Shown: piece by piece, positions 1 through 7,076 of the stretch | Position numbering within the stretch: the stretch's first letter is position 1 | Layout of the letters: the number at the start of each line of letters is the position of its first letter | From: Desulfurococcales archaeon | GTDB lineage: Archaea; Thermoproteota; Thermoprotei_A; Sulfolobales; Desulfurococcaceae | Length of the DNA: 11,318 nt | Assembly (NCBI GenBank): GCA_026985375.1 | Contig: JALSQP010000091.1 | Coordinates: forward strand, 1 to 11,318 | Reading direction: 5' to 3' | Made by a program: the position numbers and the translations under genes | Notes under the pieces: generated by a model | Told to the model about the DNA's origin: nothing | Seen by the model: the letters and a program-made list of their open reading frames with translations, nothing else | The model's database searches: none

Positions 1-398
1 CCGTGGTTAGGTTCGTGATAAGACATGTTGGGCCACTCAGGATGGTCCTCATATCGGACTCAATATGTGCAGCGGGTCTTCCAGATGGAACATATGAGTT
101 GGGCGGATTAAGGGTAATCGTTAAGAATGGTGTTCCAAGGCTTGCCGACACTGGTGCCCTGGCTGGTAGTACATTGACCTTGGACCGTGCTGTAAGGAAT
201 GTACATAGCCTAGGCTTTGGCTTAAGAGAAACACTGGTTATGGCCAGCTATACGCCGGCGGCATCGATCAATGCTCTCTACAGGGACAAAGTAGGGTTGT
301 TGGCTCCAGGTTTTAAGGCAGACATGGTATTTCTTGATGATTCACTCAATGTTGTTAGGACAATGATTGCTGGAGAAATAGTTTATGAGAAGAGCTAA
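1..398 (+). CDS. nagA: N-acetylglucosamine-6-phosphate deacetylase-like amidohydrolase, C-terminal part
   Basis: Partial gene; the reading frame is open at the left edge and about 131 C-terminal residues are present. The family (NagA, amidohydrolase superfamily, TIM barrel) removes acetate from GlcNAc-6-phosphate in the cytoplasm, in amino-sugar breakdown or recycling. Seen here: the stretch VLISDSICAAG, which matches the NagA segment carrying the catalytic aspartate (the D of ISDS); then GTYELGG, a short beta-rich segment, GALAGSTLTL (the conserved Leu-Ala-Gly-Ser block), an ASYTPAASI helix, and GLLAPGFKADMVFLD followed by a final VRTMIAGEIVYE strand, the usual end of the composite beta-sandwich domain. 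The GTG at position 3 lies deep inside the family and is not the real start. The stop TAA overlaps the stop of the convergent MATE gene by 4 bases. Another amidohydrolase of the same clan is possible, but the NagA-type blocks are consecutive and well spaced. Confidence 0.85.
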   Translation, partial: VVRFVIRHVGPLRMVLISDSICAAGLPDGTYELGGLRVIVKNGVPRLADTGALAGSTLTLDRAVRNVHSLGFGLRETLVMASYTPAASINALYRDKVGLLAPGFKADMVFLDDSLNVVRTMIAGEIVYEKS

Positions 399-1777
399 GC
401 TGTTTTTCCTGTCTCTATAACTTTTTTCAGCCACCTACCACTCCTTATCCATGCCAGTGAAACTATTCCGGCAACTATATTGCTTATGGACATACCGATG
501 TATATGCCTTTACTGCCGAGTCCGAGCATTAGGGCTAACAGGTAGCTTAGACCTACTCTTAGAATCCACAGCCTCACAATAGATATTATCGCGAATGCCC
601 TAGTATGTCCAGAGCCGTTAGCTATTGCTCCCGCTACGAAGAATAATCCAAAGAACGGTATGCTCCACACGAATATGCTTATAAGCAGGGAACCCTCAAC
701 TATAACCATTGGGTCATTAATAAATATGGATACAAGACCTTCACGGAAGAAGTAGATCAGGATGCCACCGATTACTAGGCTTGAAAATACGAGTAGTAAA
801 CCCTTCTCTGATATCTTCTTAGCTCTATCATATTTCTCCGCACCAATGTTTTGTCCGATCATGATCGATACGGCTCTACTGATTGATCCAACGAACGCCG
901 TCAGGATGTCTATGATCCTAATCGCTACGCCATAGGCTGCTACAACCACACTACCAAACATACTTACGAGACTCATCATGATAGTGAATCCCAGGGCATT
1001 GCTGCTCTGCTGTATTGCTAGTGGTGTACCTATGCGAGATATTTTCTTGATCCACCACTTCTCTATACGCATGTATTTCAGCTCTATCTTCACTCCCCTG
1101 ATCCCTTTTGCGAGGAAGTATCCACCGATGATGCTTAGAAGAGATCTTGAAAGTATTGTCGCGACAGCCGCACCTACAACACCTAGTCGGGGAGCGCCAA
1201 GTAGCCCAAATATTAGGATGGGGTCAAGGATCATGTTGGCTATACTAGATATTATGCTCAGCATTGTGGGGGTCCTGGTGTCTCCCATGCTATTTGCTAT
1301 AATCATATATGCGAAACCCAGGAAAACAAGGGGGATACCAATGAAAATTGTTCTCGTGTATTGTACGGCTAATGGATATATGTTTTCGGGAACATGCATC
1401 CATGAGAGAAAATATGTGCTACCAATATATCCTACTAGACTGAACGACACAGCTAAGACAAGTGCGAATCCGACGAACATGCTCGCGGATTTTTTAACCA
1501 TTACTTCGTCTCCTGCACCATGATACTGGCTTATTAGGCTTATCGCTGCATTCATATAGCCTAAGCCTATTGAGTAGACAAGCATTATCAATGGCCAAGA
1601 GACCGTGGGTGCTCCAAAAGCGTATCGGCCGAGGCGCCCTAGCCAGAGTGCGTCAACTAGATTGTAGGATATATTCACTAGGTTTGCCAGGAAGACAGGC
1701 CAAGCTAGCCAGAGGATTGTATGCAGTATTGGTGCCTCTAGTATTCTCTGTCTGAAAATCCTCGTCCTAGCATCCAT
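395..1777 (-). CDS. MATE family multidrug/organic cation efflux transporter
   Basis: A 460-residue polytopic membrane protein, the normal size for MATE (NorM/DinF-like) exporters, which expel cationic drugs or metabolites using a Na+ or H+ gradient. Visible landmarks: WPVFLANLVN...YNLVDALWLGRLG in TM1 (D42, GRLG 47-50), the QYHGAGD loop at 84-90, GDTRTP at 165-170, N-x-ILDPILIFG around 180-188, and GVVGAAVATILSR just after it. The second half repeats the pattern (IQQSSNALGF, GIAIRIID-like helix, SRAVSIMIGQNIGA, then GSGHTRAFAI), as expected from the internal two-fold repeat; about 12 membrane helices are evident. An upstream in-frame TTG would add MVLP, but the ATG at 1775-1777 lies 26 bp from the centre of a TATA box on this strand, so a leaderless ATG start is preferred. 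The substrate cannot be told from the sequence. Confidence 0.93.
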   Translation of the reverse strand: MDARTRIFRQRILEAPILHTILWLAWPVFLANLVNISYNLVDALWLGRLGRYAFGAPTVSWPLIMLVYSIGLGYMNAAISLISQYHGAGDEVMVKKSASMFVGFALVLAVSFSLVGYIGSTYFLSWMHVPENIYPLAVQYTRTIFIGIPLVFLGFAYMIIANSMGDTRTPTMLSIISSIANMILDPILIFGLLGAPRLGVVGAAVATILSRSLLSIIGGYFLAKGIRGVKIELKYMRIEKWWIKKISRIGTPLAIQQSSNALGFTIMMSLVSMFGSVVVAAYGVAIRIIDILTAFVGSISRAVSIMIGQNIGAEKYDRAKKISEKGLLLVFSSLVIGGILIYFFREGLVSIFINDPMVIVEGSLLISIFVWSIPFFGLFFVAGAIANGSGHTRAFAIISIVRLWILRVGLSYLLALMLGLGSKGIYIGMSISNIVAGIVSLAWIRSGRWLKKVIETGKTA

Positions 1778-1799
1778 TGGTAGCACCAATAATACGGCG

Positions 1800-1806
1800 T
1801 TATATA
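1800..1806 (-). promoter_or_regulatory. TATA box of the MATE gene
   Basis: On the minus strand the sequence is TATATAA, preceded by GCTC. Its centre (1803) is 26 bp upstream of the A of the ATG at 1777, the standard archaeal spacing between TATA box and transcription start. This implies a leaderless mRNA and decides between the ATG and the upstream TTG. Confidence 0.7.
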
Positions 1807-1937
1807 GAGCGTCGTCAACCTGGTCGAAAAATATGGTTCATGAATCCTAATAATAGTGTCCCTATAATTGATGGGTACCCATAATAAATTTGATAAATTG
1901 TTCAAAACATAGCAAGAAGTGTACCTATCCCTATTAC

Positions 1938-1945
1938 GGGGTGAT
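1938..1945 (+). promoter_or_regulatory. Shine-Dalgarno site of the M42 peptidase
   Basis: GGGGTGAT precedes the ATG at 1953 by 7 bases. GGTGAT is complementary to the archaeal 16S rRNA 3' end (pairing to AUCACC). It fixes the ATG at 1953 as the start over the in-frame TTG at 1890 and the GTG at 1941 that lies inside the site itself. Confidence 0.7.
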
Positions 1946-1952
1946 ATCTTTC

Positions 1953-3062
1953 ATGAGCTATAGAACAGATAAGGATAAGCTCTTCCAAACCCTCAAGAAG
2001 CTGACCGACGTACCATCACCATCTGGGTTCGAGGACAAAATACGGGAAGTAGTGATCGGGGAGCTGAAGCCATATGCCGACAAGATATGGGTAGATAGCA
2101 TGGGGAACGTGATCGCCCTAAAGAAGGGGGTCGGAGAAGGAAAAATAATGCTTGCCGCACACATGGACGAGATAGCTCTCATGGTGAAAGCTGTCGATAA
2201 GAACGGATTCATAAGATTCGTACCCATAGGGGGCTGGTCTCCTAGAATACTTCCAGGCCAGAGAGTCGTAATAGTGACTCTAGACGGTAAAATGATCAGA
2301 GGAGTGATTGGTAGCAAGCCTCCGCATATCATGAAGCCCGAGGAGCAGAACAAGGTTATCCCGATACACGAGCTATTCATAGACATCGGCGTAACAAGTA
2401 GGGAAGACGCCGAGAAGCTCGGAGTAACCACTGGGAGCGTCATTGTAATGGATAGAGAGACCGTGAGGATAGGGAATGGCGACATAGTAACTGGTAGAGC
2501 ACTGGACGATAAAATCGGGGTATCGGTAATGATTGAAGCATTTAAAGAGCTTGAGAATCCAGCAATAGATGTTTACGCCGTGGCCACGGTACAGGAAGAA
2601 GTGGGACTAAAGGGAGCAAGGACAGCCGCCTACAGCATTTCTCCTGACCTAGCTATAGCTCTCGACGTCACAGTAGCTTCAGACATACCAGGTGTGTCTG
2701 AGGAAGACTACGTGACGAGAGTCGGGAAGGGCCCGGCAATCAAGATAATGGATGGTAGAGCTGGGACAGGACAGATAGTGCCTAAACCAATAAGAGACTT
2801 GCTGATTAAGACTGCCAAGGAGGATAATATACCGTATCAGCTCGAAGTACTGCCTGGCGGAACAACTGATGCTGCGGCAATACAGTTGACTAAATCAGGT
2901 ATTCCCGCTGGTACGGTGAGCATACCGACAAGATATCTGCATAGCCCTGTAGAGCTGTTGAGCCTTGAGGACAGCGTCAACGCGGTTCGATTGATCAACG
3001 GGTTCATTAAGAGGCTGAATAAAGACTGGATAAATAATGTCCTCAGACGTGAAGTCAAATAA
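1953..3062 (+). CDS. M42 family metallo-aminopeptidase (TET-like)
   Basis: A 369-residue cytosolic zinc or cobalt aminopeptidase of family M42, members of which form dodecameric tetrahedral (TET) particles that trim peptides left by the proteasome. Expected metal ligands and catalytic residues are all visible: H70 and D72 in AAHMDE, bridging D185 in GRALDDKIG, the EE pair (E215 catalytic, E216 ligand) in VQEEVGLKGA, D238 in ALDVT, and H330 in RYLHSPVE. The PSPSGFE block near the N terminus (residues 21-27) and PGGTTDAAA (301-309) are also family hallmarks. Length fits the family (about 345-370). The start rests on the Shine-Dalgarno at 1938-1945; the longer in-frame extension has no homologous character. 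Divergent from the MATE gene. Substrate preference (acidic, basic or leucyl) cannot be decided from the sequence alone; some family members were first described as cellulases, which is now regarded as a misnomer. Confidence 0.94.
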   Translation: MSYRTDKDKLFQTLKKLTDVPSPSGFEDKIREVVIGELKPYADKIWVDSMGNVIALKKGVGEGKIMLAAHMDEIALMVKAVDKNGFIRFVPIGGWSPRILPGQRVVIVTLDGKMIRGVIGSKPPHIMKPEEQNKVIPIHELFIDIGVTSREDAEKLGVTTGSVIVMDRETVRIGNGDIVTGRALDDKIGVSVMIEAFKELENPAIDVYAVATVQEEVGLKGARTAAYSISPDLAIALDVTVASDIPGVSEEDYVTRVGKGPAIKIMDGRAGTGQIVPKPIRDLLIKTAKEDNIPYQLEVLPGGTTDAAAIQLTKSGIPAGTVSIPTRYLHSPVELLSLEDSVNAVRLINGFIKRLNKDWINNVLRREVK

Positions 3063-3064
3063 TG

Positions 3065-3072
3065 TTTTTATA
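3065..3072 (+). promoter_or_regulatory. TATA box for the GT-C-like membrane protein gene
   Basis: TTTTTATA starts 3 bp after the M42 stop codon. The expected transcript start would be near 3094, giving a leader of about 17 nt that contains GGTAGAT at 3100-3106, a weak Shine-Dalgarno 4 bases before the TTG at 3111. A second TATA-like stretch (TCTATAAA, 3091-3098) is less well placed, since its expected start point would fall after the TTG. Confidence 0.45.
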
Positions 3073-3110
3073 GCACATCATATGCCTCTTTCTATAAACG
3101 GTAGATAATC

Positions 3111-4433
3111 TTGAGGAAAAACACTGAACACAGGATCGTATTCGCGTCACTTATCGCGATTGGTCTAATAATCAGGTTTGTTCTAGCCCCATTTACCACT
3201 GGGAGCGATATAGCCCAGTTCGCTGGTTTCGCAAACACTTTTCTGAGACACGGCATCTGCTTCTACAAGTACAGCGGCTCTGCTTCCTTCATCGTCGAGA
3301 ACTGGCCCTATAATTGGCCTTATGTATATGGTTCACCACTCATATTGTTTCTCGGCTTACTCCGTCTATTTGTTCCTGACAAGGTGATCCATTATTTCGA
3401 CACATTAGGTCATTATTACGTCTATGTACCCATGGATTGGATCATAGCTTGCAAGGCATTATTCATATTATTTGATGCCTTGTCAGCAATCATGATATAT
3501 CTGATAGTAAAGAGGATCGCAGGCAGTGGCAGTAAGGCATTGCTCGGTATGTCTATCTACTATTTCAACCCTATGACAATCTATGTGTCGTCTATATATG
3601 GCATGTTCGACCCGATACCGTTCTTCTTCCTGTTAGCATCACTATACCTCATTATTAATAACAAGAGAATTATGGGCGTCCTTTCTATGGGATTATCACT
3701 GGTAATTAAGCAAACAATGTTGTTCCCAACGATCTACTACTTATTATATACTCTTCGAAGCGGCGGCATAAAGAGACTCGCTACGGATACAGTTCTAATA
3801 ATTCTTCCTGGACTAGTTTTCATGGCTCCTTTCATGCTTTGTCCAGGATCGATAAATGTTTTTCTCGAAAGTCTGAAGTCAGTGAGTACCCCGGCATATA
3901 CTTACCCGATATCATATAGTTTCAACGGGTTCTCGAGCCTGGCCACGTATCTAAATAGCGTATATGGTTCCGACACATTGTGGGTTATGAAAGACTGGTT
4001 CATCCCGGCACTAGCGCTGACCCTGATCTATGTCGTCGTGCTTGCGTGGAGGGGAGGTGATCCGCTATTATCGGTTGTCATAGGTTATCTAATATACATC
4101 GCGACCTATTGGAGGGTTAATGCACAGTACTTGTTACCTGCAGTTGGGGTTCTGGCTATAGCTCTTTTTCATCCTGCAATAAGCGGTAAAACAAGAATAG
4201 CTGTGGGGACATCGATATTCCTTATTGGATTCTGGCCCATCATGTTCCCGACGAGCTGGTGGGCACATGTACATATAAGGAACCCCAACATGTTTATCTG
4301 GAGGCTTTTAGACTTCTTGAGCTTGATGATTTTTGATCGTCTATACTATGTCTGCTACAGTATTCTATTAACATTAACACTTTATGTTTCCATAATCACA
4401 TTAATATCTAGAATGCATAGAAGTATTATGTAG
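3111..4433 (+). CDS. GT-C fold-like membrane glycosyltransferase, unassigned specificity
   Basis: A 440-residue protein with roughly ten hydrophobic segments (clear ones at about 9-27, 74-88, 110-133, 168-182, 187-213, 226-243, 297-312, 319-333, 341-354, 363-379 and 412-432). After TM1 comes TTGSDIAQFAGFA, where D33 sits like the catalytic aspartate in the first extracytoplasmic loop of GT-C enzymes. Further family-like features are WPYNWPYVYGSP (65-76), KALFILFDALSAIMIYL (115-131), YFNPMTIYVSSIYGMFDPIP (151-170, resembling the GQ/MFDxxP loop of GT87 and PIG-M-type mannosyltransferases), a GLS..IKQ segment (194-201) and RVNAQYLLP (335-343). Such enzymes move sugars from lipid-phosphate donors to lipids or proteins on the outer face of the membrane. 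The start is a TTG with a weak GGTAGAT Shine-Dalgarno. Acceptor and sugar are unknown; the fold assignment is by motif and topology only. Confidence 0.7.
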   Translation: MRKNTEHRIVFASLIAIGLIIRFVLAPFTTGSDIAQFAGFANTFLRHGICFYKYSGSASFIVENWPYNWPYVYGSPLILFLGLLRLFVPDKVIHYFDTLGHYYVYVPMDWIIACKALFILFDALSAIMIYLIVKRIAGSGSKALLGMSIYYFNPMTIYVSSIYGMFDPIPFFFLLASLYLIINNKRIMGVLSMGLSLVIKQTMLFPTIYYLLYTLRSGGIKRLATDTVLIILPGLVFMAPFMLCPGSINVFLESLKSVSTPAYTYPISYSFNGFSSLATYLNSVYGSDTLWVMKDWFIPALALTLIYVVVLAWRGGDPLLSVVIGYLIYIATYWRVNAQYLLPAVGVLAIALFHPAISGKTRIAVGTSIFLIGFWPIMFPTSWWAHVHIRNPNMFIWRLLDFLSLMIFDRLYYVCYSILLTLTLYVSIITLISRMHRSIM

Positions 4434-4465
4434 GTATTGTTTCACCATAACTGGTGGTGCCGCTC

Positions 4466-5731
4466 TTGTCAACAGACACTCTCAAGAAGATCATAGAGGA
4501 TACATTGATGCAAATGATATCTTCAGGAGGTGCTATGGCTGGTATTGCTGGACTACTGTGGGGTCTGAGAGAAGAAATTTTCATAAAAACAATTACGCAG
4601 AGAGCACCACTCATCACTGATGGTATCTACATAGGTGTTGATCCGGCGCGGCTATCCTCCATGAACATAGATATGAGGGCTCATCTACTCTATCATGTCG
4701 GTCTACACATGCTGGATGGTGATCCACCGATTATCTATGGGCGTGGAATATATAGTGGACTGGCCGAGGCGGTAATAGATCCCTATCTCAGGTATGGAGA
4801 AGTGGAAGAGCTCGTCGACTACTTTGTCAAAAAGATCAAAAAGGAAACAGGCCTATTAGTCTATGCTGATGAGTTCGACCCGTACCTTGAAGACCCGGGC
4901 ATACTCTATGGTGTACTCAAGTCGCTTTGCCTTAGGAACAAAGTTGATCCAAACAATATTTTTGATTTAGAGCGGCACGTTGTTCCACCCGGGAGTATCT
5001 GGGGGAAAGGTCTGGACGGTAAAACGAAAAACCCGCCTGAAAACCCATATGTTGTCGCTGTGAACAGGTCTAGGCGTATGATATCCGACCTTAGGCGGAA
5101 CGCTGATACACAATCCTTATTTCTCGTCGAGAACCTTCCATCAACGAGAAGGCCTAAGAAAACATGGATTGACAGGATCAGAGACATAGTCGCGAGTCTT
5201 TCAGGCGAGAAAGCAAGCTTGGTACTAGTTATTGATCTCCCAGGCGTGACCGAGGAAGAAGCAGAGATATTCACGGATACTATGAAGGCTATGGTTGGTG
5301 AGGCAAGCTATAGCCTTGATATTATTAGAACGATGTGTGTAGCAGATACGATATGTACATCGTATGTCGGCTTAACGCCTAAATATAGAGAGATAAATGA
5401 GAAGTGCCGAAGATCGGGAGAAACGCTGATGGCGGAGCCCCTAAGACTAGTAAAGTCGATGACTTTCGAAGCAGCCATAATATTTACTGATGGATACTGG
5501 GGAGATGAATACGAGGAAGAGCTGCTCAAAGACGCTAAAAGCATACGCGCTAAGTTTAGAAAACCGGTAAAGAAGGGATTCCTTATTAGGAGAGTACTAC
5601 CCCGTACAGTAGATACTATTGTTGTAACGACCGGGCTAGAACCCGGGGGATTGAAAGATGCCGGATGGGAAATATTATTCTTCTATGAAGGCATGTATAA
5701 TGGGTTGAGAGAAATTTTCATAAGACGCTAG
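4466..5731 (+). CDS. DUF2201/VWA-like protein with degenerate metal-site motifs
   Basis: About 421 residues. The N-terminal half looks like the DUF2201 metallopeptidase-like domain: PLITDGIYIGVDP (48-60), then HLLYHVGLHML (73-83) where the family normally has HExxH; here it is HVGLH, so the catalytic glutamate is valine. A GSIWGKGLDGK linker (176-186) follows. The C-terminal half resembles the VWA-like domain: VLVIDLPGV (253-261) keeps D257 of the MIDAS motif but lacks the serines of DxSxS, and IIFTDGYWG (338-346) keeps TDG. Intact relatives often sit next to a MoxR-type AAA ATPase; none is seen here. The start is chosen as TTG 4466, preceded by GGTGGTG at 4453-4459; in-frame GTGs at 4454 and 4457 would add 3-4 residues. 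It lies 32 bp after the membrane protein gene and may be co-transcribed with it. Function is unknown; a binding or scaffold role is more likely than catalysis if the motif losses are real. Confidence 0.65.
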   Translation: MSTDTLKKIIEDTLMQMISSGGAMAGIAGLLWGLREEIFIKTITQRAPLITDGIYIGVDPARLSSMNIDMRAHLLYHVGLHMLDGDPPIIYGRGIYSGLAEAVIDPYLRYGEVEELVDYFVKKIKKETGLLVYADEFDPYLEDPGILYGVLKSLCLRNKVDPNNIFDLERHVVPPGSIWGKGLDGKTKNPPENPYVVAVNRSRRMISDLRRNADTQSLFLVENLPSTRRPKKTWIDRIRDIVASLSGEKASLVLVIDLPGVTEEEAEIFTDTMKAMVGEASYSLDIIRTMCVADTICTSYVGLTPKYREINEKCRRSGETLMAEPLRLVKSMTFEAAIIFTDGYWGDEYEEELLKDAKSIRAKFRKPVKKGFLIRRVLPRTVDTIVVTTGLEPGGLKDAGWEILFFYEGMYNGLREIFIRR

Positions 5732-5780
5732 TGGATTGCATTTCTTCTTCACGTAGTAACATTATTCATTGCATCTAGAC

Positions 5781-5788
5781 TATATTAT
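5781..5788 (+). promoter_or_regulatory. TATA box for the HAD hydrolase gene
   Basis: TATATTAT in the 92-bp gap after the DUF2201-like gene. The expected start point is near 5811, leaving a short leader with GGTGGAG at 5814-5820. This fits initiation at TTG 5824 better than at GTG 5815, which overlaps the putative ribosome site. Confidence 0.5.
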
Positions 5789-5823
5789 CCAATAAACATA
5801 ATTCCTATGGGTAGGTGGAGACT

Positions 5824-6528
5824 TTGCTCAAGGCGGTAACATTCGATGTATGGAATACTCTCCTAAGACTAGATGTTATGAGAGAACGGATGGCCGAGGG
5901 AACAGCTGAGGTAGTGGGACGAGATCCTATAGAGGTGAGGCTCGTCGTTGAGGAATTAGTACGGGATATTAAGGCTAAGAGGCAGAGACTCGAAGTAACA
6001 GATCCTCTGAAAGCCTCGTGGGAACTGCTCGCCGAAAGGCTGGAGTGCAGAATAAATGATATCAAGAACGGGGTCGCACGAGGACTACTTAGAGTCCTAG
6101 AGGATCCAGAGCCTCTCTTGTTCCCAGATACACTAGGTGTTATCAGGTCTCTAAGAGACGAGATGGAGAAACTAGCAGTCATAGGCAATGTCCTTCTATG
6201 GCCTGGAAGCTATACTAGAGCAATACTCGAGAAGCTCGGTATAGCTGAGTACATGGACCTAATAATATTCGCGGACGAGGCAGGCGTTATGAAGCCTGAG
6301 CGGAGGCTCTTCTTGAACGTTCTAAAAGAACTTGGGGTAGAGCCGCCCGAGGCAATACATGTAGGCGACGGGATAGTAGAGGATCTTGGCGGAGCACTCT
6401 CTTCTGGGATGAAAGCGGCGATAATAAGACCTGAGGTCAGGAAGACAACTATCATCAAGGAGCTGGGAATAGCGATCATACCAGATATTGGCTCTCTTCC
6501 TAGAGTCATCTACATTCTTAACAGGTGA
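5824..6528 (+). CDS. HAD superfamily hydrolase
   Basis: A 234-residue haloacid dehalogenase-fold protein, probably a cytosolic phosphatase acting on a small phosphorylated substrate. Motif I is AVTFDVWNTLL with nucleophile D8; the second acid of DxD is replaced by W10, a DVW variant that I recall from archaeal HAD proteins. A helical cap follows (about 15-100). Motif II is AVIGN (118-122), glycine-asparagine instead of the usual Ser/Thr-Asn. Motif III is GVMKPERRLF with K157. Motif IV is HVGDGIVEDLGGA with D182 and D187. The start TTG 5824 is preceded by GGTGGAG; GTG 5815 would give three more residues (MET). The missing second aspartate of motif I leaves open a phosphatase with altered acid-base chemistry or a dehalogenase-like activity. 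No pathway partner is evident beside it. Confidence 0.88.
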   Translation: MLKAVTFDVWNTLLRLDVMRERMAEGTAEVVGRDPIEVRLVVEELVRDIKAKRQRLEVTDPLKASWELLAERLECRINDIKNGVARGLLRVLEDPEPLLFPDTLGVIRSLRDEMEKLAVIGNVLLWPGSYTRAILEKLGIAEYMDLIIFADEAGVMKPERRLFLNVLKELGVEPPEAIHVGDGIVEDLGGALSSGMKAAIIRPEVRKTTIIKELGIAIIPDIGSLPRVIYILNR

Positions 6529-6560
6529 TCCGCACCCGATATATGTGTCCAACCACTAGT

Positions 6561-6568
6561 TTTTATAT
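6561..6568 (+). promoter_or_regulatory. TATA box of the Mth938-like gene, decides its start
   Basis: TTTTATAT inside AGTTTTTATATGG. Its centre is about 26 bp upstream of the TTG at 6591 but only about 17 bp upstream of the ATG at 6582, so a transcript of normal archaeal spacing would begin at or near the TTG. Confidence 0.65.
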
Positions 6569-6590
6569 GGGGACAAATAGTATGCAGCCA

Positions 6591-6932
6591 TTGATTAAAT
6601 CATATATTTTCGGAAAAATAGCCGTGGACGACAAGACATTCTCCAGTGACATAATCATACTTCCGGGTAAGATAATTGACAATTGGTGGAGGAAAGAAGG
6701 CCATAATCTTCAACTTGACGATCTAAAAGATGTGGAGGATGCGATGGTCGACGCGGTAGTTATCGGGACAGGATATTATGGATTAATGCGTGTCGATAAA
6801 GAAGTGATCGAATACTTCAAGCAGAAGGGTATGGAAGTATATATGGCTGAGACAGGGAAGGCTGTCGAGAAATACAATGAACTGGTCAGGAAGGGTAAGA
6901 AGATTATTGGATTATTCCACCTGACCTGCTAG
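6591..6932 (+). CDS. Mth938-like domain protein (DUF498; NDUFAF3/AAMDC relatives)
   Basis: A 113-residue single-domain protein. From memory it aligns end to end with the structurally known Methanothermobacter protein Mth938: the FG near the N terminus (IFGKIAVDDKTFSSDIIILP against RFGSVTY...YRSDIVVH), a W-R-K-E-G-H stretch, AVVIGTGYYGLMRV against SIIIGSGVHGAL, the EAIKRYNE-like helix (here GKAVEKYNELVRKGKK) and the final hydrophobic-H-x-TC (here LFHLTC). In eukaryotes relatives include the complex I assembly factor NDUFAF3; the archaeal biochemical role is unknown. The TTG at 6591 is preferred because of the TATA spacing and because it leaves 6 residues before FG, the same as recalled for Mth938. 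The ATG at 6582 would add three residues. The stop lies only 5 bp before the first hairpin arm of the adjoining mobile-element remnant. Confidence 0.85.
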   Translation: MIKSYIFGKIAVDDKTFSSDIIILPGKIIDNWWRKEGHNLQLDDLKDVEDAMVDAVVIGTGYYGLMRVDKEVIEYFKQKGMEVYMAETGKAVEKYNELVRKGKKIIGLFHLTC

Positions 6933-6937
6933 CGTTT

Positions 6938-7076
6938 CCCCGCTCACGGTACTTTTAGTTAGTTTTAATTATTTTTAATTCTGTCAGCGGGGTTAGCCCT
7001 TGGTGCGGGATCACCAGCTTCACCCGCACCTCATGGGGGTCGGTCGAACCCAACGCCACAGGGCCCCCATCTGAGG
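6938..7076 (-). ncRNA. Candidate omega/reRNA scaffold at the 3' end of the minus-strand TnpB remnant
   Basis: Three inverted repeats lie in series across the last codons and the tail of the TnpB remnant. Outermost toward the element end, 6938-6947 pairs with 6983-6992 (9 of 10 positions, 35-nt AT-rich loop). Next, GGTGCGGG at 7002-7009 pairs with CCCGCACC at 7023-7030 (8 bp, 13-nt loop). Third, ATGGGGG at 7033-7039 pairs with CCCCCAT at 7064-7070, and can be extended by CCTC/GAGG (7029-7032 with 7073-7076) across a two-base bulge. IS200/IS605 TnpB loci are known to encode a guide RNA overlapping the 3' end of tnpB and reaching the right element end, with the guide taken from flanking DNA. Position and GC-rich folding against AT-rich surroundings fit this. 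Expression is not shown, and the hairpins also lie in protein-coding sequence. Confidence 0.4.

Noticed and set aside
978..1523. 181-codon open frame on the plus strand inside the MATE gene
   Set aside because: Lies wholly antisense to a well-supported transporter, has no family-like motif, and its hydrophobic stretches mirror the membrane helices on the other strand.
1958..2485. 175-codon open frame on the minus strand inside the M42 peptidase
   Set aside because: Antisense to a gene with all metal ligands in place; serine-rich composition typical of a shadow frame.
6322..6552. Minus-strand open frame across the end of the HAD gene
   Set aside because: Overlaps an intact gene in antisense, with no family-like features.
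7031..7060. tRNA T-arm-like sequence (GGGTTCGACC on the minus strand)
   Set aside because: It is coding for the TnpB tail (LGSTDPHEV), and no acceptor, D or anticodon arms can be paired around it.
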